Source: an uncultured Muribaculaceae bacterium (GTDB taxonomy: Bacteria > Bacteroidota > Bacteroidia > Bacteroidales > Muribaculaceae). From it: a stretch of 58,841 bases of DNA. The stretch lies in contig CAJUKE010000019.1 in assembly GCA_910587075.1 (NCBI GenBank), positions 1 through 58,841 on the forward strand, given 5' to 3'. Made by a program: the position numbers and the translations under genes. The notes below the pieces were generated by a model. It saw only the letters and a program-made list of their open reading frames with translations. It did not search any database and was not told the origin of the DNA. The stretch's first letter is position 1, and each line of letters begins with the position of its first letter. Positions 53,000 through 58,841 of this stretch are shown here, piece by piece.

Positions 53000-54105
53000 T
53001 CCTCCTCCTTCTTGTTGCCGCGCAGACGCGAATCCTTGTCAACACCGCCATCCTTGATTTCGACCACAAGGCCGTCGGACACGCCGGTCTTGACCGCCCG
53101 GCGCTCGAACTCGTAAGGCTCCTTGGCCTCATCGCCCTTGAGAATGTACACGAAAGCGCTGTCGGCGCTGTATTCAATGACACGTTCGGGTATTGTGGTA
53201 ACATTCTCGGCCTTCTCAAGAATCACCGTCGCGTTGGCCGAATATCCGGCGCGGAGTTTGGCTGCGTTCGCGGGGTCGAGCGCGGCCTTCACCTCGAAGG
53301 TGTTAGTGCCGTTCTCCTCGGTGGCGATCGGGGCTATTTTCTCAATCACCGCGGGATAGTCCGAACCGCTGACGGCCCCGACCGAGATGCGGACCGACAT
53401 ACCCTCGCTGAGCAGGTCTACCTCAGTCTCATCGACCTTACCCTTGAAAATAAGGTCGGTCATATCGGCGACCTTGGCGATGGTGGTGCCGTCGTTGAAC
53501 GTGTTGGCCTGAATCACCGAGGAGCCGACCTTCACCGGCACTTCGAGCACGAGACCGGTGACGGTGGAGCGCACGAGGGTGTTGGAGTTCTGCGCGTTGG
53601 CCGAAGAAACGCCGTCGCGCACGATGGTGAGCTGGTCGCGGGCCTGTTCGAGTTCCTTTACGGCGCGCTCGTAGGCGGCGCGGTCGGCCTCGAATCGCTC
53701 GCGGCTCTCGTATTTCTTCTCATAGAGGGTCTTGGTGCGCTCAAAAGTGAGCTTCGCCTCCTCCAGGGAGATGCGGGCCACCTCCACGCGGTTCTCGGCC
53801 GAAGAGAGCTGGGTCTGCTCGGGGATGACGCGGATTTTGGCGATAATGTCGCCATCCTTCACCAGGTCGCCGGCCTCGACGAGAATCTCGCTTATGATAC
53901 CCGAGATCTGCGGCTTGATTTCGATTTCGTCGCGCGGCTCGATTTTGCCGGTAAGCACCGTTGTGCGCTCGACATTGCCGACCTCCGGGGTCACCAGTTC
54001 ATAGCTTGTTTTCTTATCCCTGGAATTATAGTACAGATAGACAAACGTGCCTATGAACACCAGGCCGACGAGCGACCAAAGGATAATTTTAAAAACTTTC
54101 TTCAT
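52996..54105 (-). CDS. Periplasmic adaptor of the ABC export system (MacA/HlyD family)
   Basis: A 369-residue membrane fusion protein. It has one N-terminal membrane helix (about residues 6-26), a lipoyl-like hybrid motif (GISEILVEAGDLVKDGDII), an alpha-helical hairpin (about 100-165) and beta-barrel and membrane-proximal domains. The last ~16 residues, GVDKDSRLRGNKKEEE, replace the usual EGDKV-type ending. DSRLRGN is a familiar translation of dispersed palindromic repeats, and the DNA at about 53018-53042 fits such a repeat. Confidence 0.9.
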   Translation of the reverse strand: MKKVFKIILWSLVGLVFIGTFVYLYYNSRDKKTSYELVTPEVGNVERTTVLTGKIEPRDEIEIKPQISGIISEILVEAGDLVKDGDIIAKIRVIPEQTQLSSAENRVEVARISLEEAKLTFERTKTLYEKKYESRERFEADRAAYERAVKELEQARDQLTIVRDGVSSANAQNSNTLVRSTVTGLVLEVPVKVGSSVIQANTFNDGTTIAKVADMTDLIFKGKVDETEVDLLSEGMSVRISVGAVSGSDYPAVIEKIAPIATEENGTNTFEVKAALDPANAAKLRAGYSANATVILEKAENVTTIPERVIEYSADSAFVYILKGDEAKEPYEFERRAVKTGVSDGLVVEIKDGGVDKDSRLRGNKKEEE

Positions 54106-54120
54106 ATAGCGTAGTTGTTG

Positions 54121-55374
54121 TTATTTATCGTTCATGGCCTCGACGGGCTTGATACGCATGGCCTTGATGGCCGGGATGAGTCCGGCGAGGGTGCCGAGCA
54201 CGGCGAAAGTGACGAATATCGCGAGCGCCTGGCCGAGGTTCATCTGGAAGCGCGGAGTGGAGATTTCGTTGGCGGTGAGAGTCTGGGCGACGGCGAGCAC
54301 AATTGTGGCGAAACTGATGCCGGCGATTCCGGCCACAGCCGTGAGCGCCACACCCTCGGAAAGAATCTGCGCGATGATGTCGCGCGGCTTGGCGCCGATG
54401 GCGCGTCGGATGCCGATTTCCTGGGTACGTTCCTTCACAATCACCCACATAATGTTGCCGATACCTATCACTCCGGCGAGGAGGGTGCTCATACCTATAA
54501 ACAGCGCCAGCAACGACAGCCCGACAAACATCGTGTCGACCTTTGAAAACTCCTCGGAGACATTCATAAACCACATCGCGCCCTTGTCGGACGGAGCTAT
54601 GTCATGCAGGCGGTAAAGCGTCTGGCGTATCTTGGGGGCGAGGTCGGTAAGGTTGGCGCCGCGCTCGCCGACGATGAGCAGCGCGCCCACGTTGTCGCCC
54701 ACGTTGTAGGCCCGGCGGTAGGTGCTGGCGGGGAGAATCCCCTGCTCGTCGATCAGCGACCCGTTTAGGCGCATCTCGTTATTTTGTCCGGCGATACCTA
54801 TCACCGTGTATGATATACCATTGATTTCAACCATCTTCCCTACTGCCGAGGCATAATTGGGAAAAATCTCGGCGGCGAGTTTCTTGCCGATTACCGCGAC
54901 CTTGCGCTCGTGTATGATATCGGTGGAGTTGATGAAACGCCCCTCGTAGATTACCGGCTCCATCATATTCACGAACTCCGGCTCCACCCCCATTATATCT
55001 GCCGAGTAGGAGTATTTGCCGTTGCGGTAGCTCACGGAGCGCCCCCCGAGGAAGGGGGTCACGGTGCTTAACTCGGGGAATGACTGGCGGAGGATTTCAA
55101 GGTCGCGGGCACGGAACTCCCACTCGCGCCCCTTGGCGTGCCCTTTGTAAGGCTCGCTCGTCCATCCCGGCGACATAAAGGCCGAGTTCGTGGCGAACCC
55201 CTGGAAGTTGCGGCGCAGCATATCCTCTGCACCACGGGCACCCCCCATCAGGAGGGCCAGCATAGTCACCCCCCAAAAAATGCCGAAGCCGGTGAGGAAG
55301 GTGCGCGTCTTGTTGCGGGCCAGTGTGGAGCCGATTTCCTTCCAGTTTTCAATGTCGAACAGCGATACTTTCAT
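54121..55374 (-). CDS. MacB-type ABC transporter permease (FtsX family), second copy
   Basis: A 417-residue permease without an ATPase domain. It has an N-terminal membrane helix, a large periplasmic domain (about 50-280) and three C-terminal helices with the FtsX-family region VIGIGNIMWVIVKERTQEIGIRRAIGAKPRDI. It is paralogous to the next gene and lies 13 bp from it. The pair with one separate ATPase would make a heterodimer, unlike E. coli MacB, which is a homodimer with a fused ATPase. Confidence 0.9.
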   Translation of the reverse strand: MKVSLFDIENWKEIGSTLARNKTRTFLTGFGIFWGVTMLALLMGGARGAEDMLRRNFQGFATNSAFMSPGWTSEPYKGHAKGREWEFRARDLEILRQSFPELSTVTPFLGGRSVSYRNGKYSYSADIMGVEPEFVNMMEPVIYEGRFINSTDIIHERKVAVIGKKLAAEIFPNYASAVGKMVEINGISYTVIGIAGQNNEMRLNGSLIDEQGILPASTYRRAYNVGDNVGALLIVGERGANLTDLAPKIRQTLYRLHDIAPSDKGAMWFMNVSEEFSKVDTMFVGLSLLALFIGMSTLLAGVIGIGNIMWVIVKERTQEIGIRRAIGAKPRDIIAQILSEGVALTAVAGIAGISFATIVLAVAQTLTANEISTPRFQMNLGQALAIFVTFAVLGTLAGLIPAIKAMRIKPVEAMNDK

Positions 55375-55386
55375 CTGATAAGGGCA

Positions 55387-56613
55387 TTATTCGTCGCGCA
55401 GAGCCTCGACAGGTTTCACTTTCAGCGCCTTCAGCGCCGGAAAAAAGCCGGCTATCGCACCGGCGACAATCAGCACGGCGGTCACCTCGAAAGCGATGGC
55501 GAGGCTTACCGTCGGATTTCTCATAAACGGCTGGTCGGCCAGTGCCGTAGCTATCAACTGGGCCACGACGGTGCCCAGCACGATGCCGATATAGCCGAAG
55601 AGGGTCGTGATAGCCACACCCTCGGCTATAACCTGGGTGACTATTCGCGCGGGGCGCGCGCCGATGGCGCGGCGTATGCCGATTTCGTGGGTGCGCTCCT
55701 TGACTGACACAAACATAATGTTGCTGATGCCGACCACGCCGCTCAACAGGGTCATAAGCCCGAGAACCCACACCCCCACGTTGAGGATGTTCATACCGTT
55801 CTCCATCTGAAGCGAGTTGACGAATTTGTTGAACACCCACAGCGAGCTGTCGTCGTCGGGGTCGAACTCGTGGGTCGCGGCGAGAGTCTGGCGCACCCCT
55901 TTCTCGACATCGCGCCCCCGCTGCTCGTCGCCGACATTGTCGGAAAGGAGCACGCTGAGGCCGCCAGTCTCATCCTTCTTTTCCTGCATCATCTTGGCGG
56001 TGGTGTACGGGATGAGTTTGTTGCGGCTCCAATGCCCTTTGTAGACACCGATCACCAGGAACGAAAGGCCGTTGCACCGCACGCGGCTCCCCACGGCCCC
56101 CTTGCCGTCGGGAGGGAAGAGCTGCGCGGCGTACTCGGTCGGGAGCACCATCACCTTGGCGAGCCGCTCGATGTCGCGGTCGCTGATGGAGCGCCCTTCG
56201 AGCAGCTTGTGCCCCTCGCGTTCAAGATAGCTGGGGTACACCCCGGTATATCCGCCGTCGATATGGCGGGTGGCGGTCGAGATAGCAGGCGATTGCCCGT
56301 AGACCTCCGAGGTAACCTCCACGATATCGGCGGGCTGGGCATCCTCGATAGCCTCCATATCGTCGTCGCGGAGCTTTATGCGCCGTCCCTCCTTGTATCC
56401 GTGGTAGGCTTTGGAGGTGCGGCCGCCCCAAACGGAAATCTGCTTGGCGCTGCTCCCCATAACATCCTCGCGGAAAGAGTTGGTGAGCCCGCGGGCCATA
56501 CTCAGGAGCACGATTAGCATAAACACGCCCCAGGCCACGGAGAACCCCGTGAGGGCGGTGCGCAGCTTGTTGTGGCGCAGAGTCTGAAGTATTTCGCTTA
56601 CAAGGTCGAACAT
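55387..56613 (-). CDS. MacB-type ABC transporter permease (FtsX family), first copy
   Basis: A 408-residue permease of the same build as its downstream neighbour: N-terminal helix, periplasmic domain (about 50-270) and three C-terminal helices with VVGISNIMFVSVKERTHEIGIRRAIGARPARI. Substrates in this family include peptides, toxins, lipids and lipoproteins; which applies here is unknown. It is separated from the ATPase gene by a structured 104-bp spacer. Confidence 0.9.
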   Translation of the reverse strand: MFDLVSEILQTLRHNKLRTALTGFSVAWGVFMLIVLLSMARGLTNSFREDVMGSSAKQISVWGGRTSKAYHGYKEGRRIKLRDDDMEAIEDAQPADIVEVTSEVYGQSPAISTATRHIDGGYTGVYPSYLEREGHKLLEGRSISDRDIERLAKVMVLPTEYAAQLFPPDGKGAVGSRVRCNGLSFLVIGVYKGHWSRNKLIPYTTAKMMQEKKDETGGLSVLLSDNVGDEQRGRDVEKGVRQTLAATHEFDPDDDSSLWVFNKFVNSLQMENGMNILNVGVWVLGLMTLLSGVVGISNIMFVSVKERTHEIGIRRAIGARPARIVTQVIAEGVAITTLFGYIGIVLGTVVAQLIATALADQPFMRNPTVSLAIAFEVTAVLIVAGAIAGFFPALKALKVKPVEALRDE

Positions 56614-56717
56614 AATTATGTACTAAGTCAGAGTTATGAGATATGAAGTAAATTTGTGGAATATAACTCATCAGAGTCTCATCAACGCATTAATTCATAT
56701 CATAAACCCGCATATCA
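56614..56717 (-). other. Structured AT-rich spacer between ATPase and permease genes
   Basis: The 104-bp gap stands out by low GC and has nested complementary segments: GATATGAA (56640-56647)/TTCATATC (56694-56701) and GAGTTAT (56631-56637)/ATAACTC (56663-56669). The two pairings cross, so they would be alternatives or a pseudoknot. No promoter with both boxes was found. Confidence 0.45.
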
Positions 56718-57419
56718 TCAGAGGGCTACTTTGTTAGGTTCGACAATCGGGGCTCCGGGCTGGAGAATGCGTCCGTCGGAGATGCGGATCACTCGGTCGG
56801 TCTGCTCCCCCACCCCGGGATCGTGGGTCACGATGGCGATAGTCTTCCCCTGCTCGCGGTTCAGCTCCCGGAAAAGCTGCATCACCTCGGCCGAGGTTTT
56901 AGAGTCGAGGGCGCCGGTAGGCTCGTCGGCGAGAATCACCGCCGGGTCGGTAATCATTGCCCTGGCGATGGCCACACGCTGCTTCTGACCGCCGGAAAGC
57001 TCGCCGGGGAGATGGTGGGCGCGGTCGGCGAGCCCCATACGTTCGAGCTGCTCCATTGCCAGTGCGTTGCGCTTGCGGCGCGACACCCCGCGGTAAAACA
57101 GCGGCAGGGCCACGTTTTCGAGGGCGTTCTTGTAATTAATGAGGTTGAACGATTGGAACACGAAGCCGATGAGTTTGTTACGATAGTCGGCGGCCTTGTT
57201 CTCACTGAGATTCCGAATGAGGGTGCCGTCGAGGATATACTCGCCGGAGTCGTAATTGTCGAGAATACCCAGGATGTTGAGCAGCGTGGATTTGCCGGAA
57301 CCGGAGGCCCCCATGATCGACACGAGCTCGCCGCGCCGTATCTCAAGGTTAATATCCTTGAGCACATGCAGGGGCACAGCCCCGGGGTATGTCTTGTTGA
57401 TGTTTGTGAGTTTGAGCAT
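56718..57419 (-). CDS. ABC transporter ATPase of the MacAB-like export system
   Basis: A 233-residue ATPase of the MacB/LolD group. Walker A GASGSGKST, Q-loop region VFQSFNLI, signature LSGGQKQRVAIARAM, Walker B VILADEPTGALD and the switch His in VTHDPGV are all present. It is the first gene of the five-gene minus-strand export operon (ATPase, permease, permease, adaptor, TolC). Confidence 0.96.
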   Translation of the reverse strand: MLKLTNINKTYPGAVPLHVLKDINLEIRRGELVSIMGASGSGKSTLLNILGILDNYDSGEYILDGTLIRNLSENKAADYRNKLIGFVFQSFNLINYKNALENVALPLFYRGVSRRKRNALAMEQLERMGLADRAHHLPGELSGGQKQRVAIARAMITDPAVILADEPTGALDSKTSAEVMQLFRELNREQGKTIAIVTHDPGVGEQTDRVIRISDGRILQPGAPIVEPNKVAL

Positions 57420-57618
57420 CTGTGGTAGGCTTGAGTGACGCTAAGAAACTGCTTGAAAATTTCTAAAGCCGGCAGCTATTTCAACCGCCATTCGAATCAT
57501 AGACGCGGCGGCAGCGCGTGAGGTTGCACGCCGCGGAAAAAAACACGCGAACGACGCCGCGCCCGGGAGTTGAATCTCCGGCGCGGCGTCGCTTAAGCGG
57601 TTTGATGGAAGCGCCCGC
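57420..57618. other. Gap upstream of the export operon
   Basis: No gene seen. Contains the malQ terminator. I could not find a two-box promoter for the export operon; ACGCCGC/GCGGCG-type repeats lie around 57504-57535. Confidence 0.4.
57536..57591 (-). terminator. Terminator of malQ
   Basis: On the minus strand, an 11-12 bp GC stem (57580-57591 with 57552-57563) extended by CTCC/GGAG past a two-base bulge, with a TTGAAT loop, followed by a T-run (complement of 57537-57543). Confidence 0.83.
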
Positions 57619-58841
57619 TCAACGGCCCGACTCGGCCACGAGCGCGCCCACGCGACGGGCGTAGAGCCGCTCGGCGAGCAGTTGCTCCATGGTGAGGTGC
57701 ATGCGGTAACGCCAATAGTAGGGGCAGATAGCTGGTTCGTTGATCTGCTCGTCGGCGGGATTCTCGCGGCGCAGCTGTCCGTCGATCGACAGCCAGTCCT
57801 GCAACGGGAGTATGCAGAGCATCGCGGGCGACTTCAGGTTGGAGTCGACTATCTTCTCGCAAACCCACGGCTCGGCGAAATAAGGAGCCTCACCCTGCTC
57901 GCCAAGGATATGGTTGTAGAAGCTCTGGGTCTTGGCGCGGTCGGCCTCCCACCATGCGCGTATCCCCCCCATGTCGTGGGTCGAGGTGGTGCACACGGTG
58001 TAGTAAGGATATGTGGCCGGATTACCGAACTCCTCGCGGGGGTTCTTGGGCATGCGCTGGATGTCGAGCGTGAGAATTTCGAGGGCGCCCATCACGGCGG
58101 GCACACAGTCGGGTATCATGCCGAGGTCCTCGGCGCAGGTGAGCATATCGGTAGCATCGATCACCGGGGGGAGCTTCCACATAGCCTTGCCATACCAGAA
58201 ATCGTTGTGGCGGTGGTAGAAGAAGTCGTTGTAGAGGCGGTCGAAGCACCAGCGCTGGTAGTCGGTGAGCGAGCGGTAAACGTAGGTGAACTGAGCCGAG
58301 ATGCGCGGATGGTACTTACCCTCCTCCCTCGGATCCTCGATGAAGAGCACCTGGTCGACAAGCCCCATGAGCGCGTCGGAGAGGCGGCGGTTCTTTTCTG
58401 TAGGCTCCTGGGCGCCGAAGTAGTCGGCAATCTCGCGCTGTGTACCGAAGCCGTCGCGGAGGTGGAAGTGGCCGTAGCCGTCATCGACCAGGAAACGCTC
58501 GCGGGCCTCGTCGGTGAACTCGCCGAAGAAGTCGCGGAGCATATAGTCGCGGATGAACGGCACGGTATGCTCCTCCGGCTCGATCCAGAAATCATAGCTG
58601 TCGCGGAGCTCGTCGGCAGTGAAGGGGAGCGCGGGGTTGAAGATACCGAGCAGGCCGTGGAGCTGGCTCATGGGTATCTCCCAAATGCGGAAGAACCCGA
58701 GCACATGGTCGATGCGGTAAACGTCGAAGTACTCGGCCATCTTGCGGAAGCGGGCCTTCCACCAGGCGAAGCCGTCGCGGGCCATCTCCTCCCAGTTGTA
58801 GGTCGGGAAGCCCCAGTTCTGGCCGAGCACCGAGAAATCGT
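57619..58841 (-). CDS. malQ: 4-alpha-glucanotransferase, C-terminal part (cut by window end)
   Basis: The last ~407 residues of a GH77 amylomaltase, which transfers glucan chains between maltodextrins. The frame is open to the window edge (DFSVLGQNWGF), so the N-terminal part is outside. Catalytic residues visible: the nucleophile Asp in RIDHVLGFFRIWEIP, the acid/base Glu in CAEDLGMIP and the third Asp in STHDMGGIRAWWE. Bacteroidetes versions often carry N-terminal starch-binding modules, which cannot be checked here. Confidence 0.95.
   Translation of the reverse strand, partial: DFSVLGQNWGFPTYNWEEMARDGFAWWKARFRKMAEYFDVYRIDHVLGFFRIWEIPMSQLHGLLGIFNPALPFTADELRDSYDFWIEPEEHTVPFIRDYMLRDFFGEFTDEARERFLVDDGYGHFHLRDGFGTQREIADYFGAQEPTEKNRRLSDALMGLVDQVLFIEDPREEGKYHPRISAQFTYVYRSLTDYQRWCFDRLYNDFFYHRHNDFWYGKAMWKLPPVIDATDMLTCAEDLGMIPDCVPAVMGALEILTLDIQRMPKNPREEFGNPATYPYYTVCTTSTHDMGGIRAWWEADRAKTQSFYNHILGEQGEAPYFAEPWVCEKIVDSNLKSPAMLCILPLQDWLSIDGQLRRENPADEQINEPAICPYYWRYRMHLTMEQLLAERLYARRVGALVAESGR

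Noticed and set aside
1..58841. tRNA, rRNA, prophage, integrase or insertion-sequence transposase genes
   Set aside because: None was recognised on either strand when reading the gaps and the encoded proteins; small decayed fragments cannot be excluded without a search.

Overview
The window reads as chromosomal DNA of a GC-rich member of the Bacteroidales, most likely Muribaculaceae-like; the family is an inference. The phylum rests on several independent signs. Genes are preceded by the Bacteroidetes promoter pattern TTTG-N20-TAnnTTTG or a TAnnTTCG variant, not by Shine-Dalgarno sites. There are Por-like C-terminal sorting tails, a DUF5686/carboxypeptidase-regulatory outer membrane protein, a CYTH protein and the gene order mreB-mreC-mreD-mrdA-rodA. 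I saw no phage, integrase, transposase, CRISPR array, tRNA or rRNA.

Layout. 261-4872 (+): a tightly packed cell-envelope cluster (OmpA-like protein, von Willebrand A lipoprotein, small membrane protein, metal-type ABC permease, GH25 lysozyme-like protein). 5002-7572 (-): a DUF5686 outer membrane protein, divergent from a CYTH protein (7637, +). 8232-10264 (+): a small secreted protein and a secreted CotH-type kinase-like protein, ending at a strong bidirectional terminator shared with phosphoglucomutase (10363-12111, -). 12437-14458 (+): a duplicated-domain secreted protein and a HIT protein. 14667-23156 (+): purH, the rod-shape cluster and a GT2 glycosyltransferase. 23185-24765 (-): a polytopic membrane protein. 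25021-28623 (+): the translation cluster thrS-infC-rpmI-rplT, in which IF3 carries a long Gly/Pro/Arg-rich N-terminal extension. 28837-29886 (-): galM. 30215-35243 (+): two large secreted proteins sharing almost the same C-terminal tail. 35312-40794 (-): a heavy-metal RND efflux operon with a His-rich adaptor and a promoter placed so that the mRNA should be nearly leaderless. 40860-45779 (-): a fosmidomycin-type MFS exporter, then an operon-like run dacB / repeat protein / rsmI / coiled-coil lipoprotein. 45921-47303 (+): a TetR regulator and fabG. 47489-51115 (+): a PL11 rhamnogalacturonan lyase with two LamG-like modules. 51692-57419 (-): a MacAB/TolC-type export operon with two FtsX permeases. 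57619-window end (-): the 3' part of malQ.

Functionally the window is mostly envelope biology: cell shape and peptidoglycan, surface proteins with sorting tails, two tripartite efflux systems, and some carbohydrate enzymes. No single unmistakably new multi-gene system is visible. The observations I rate highest are a highly structured RNA-like leader at about 32249-32528, the IF3 extension, the precise TTTG-N20-TAnCTTCG promoter set with near-leaderless examples, a palindromic operator candidate at 30141-30154, and a family of dispersed palindromic repeats. That family includes a 34-bp perfect inverted repeat and two apparent insertions inside coding sequence.
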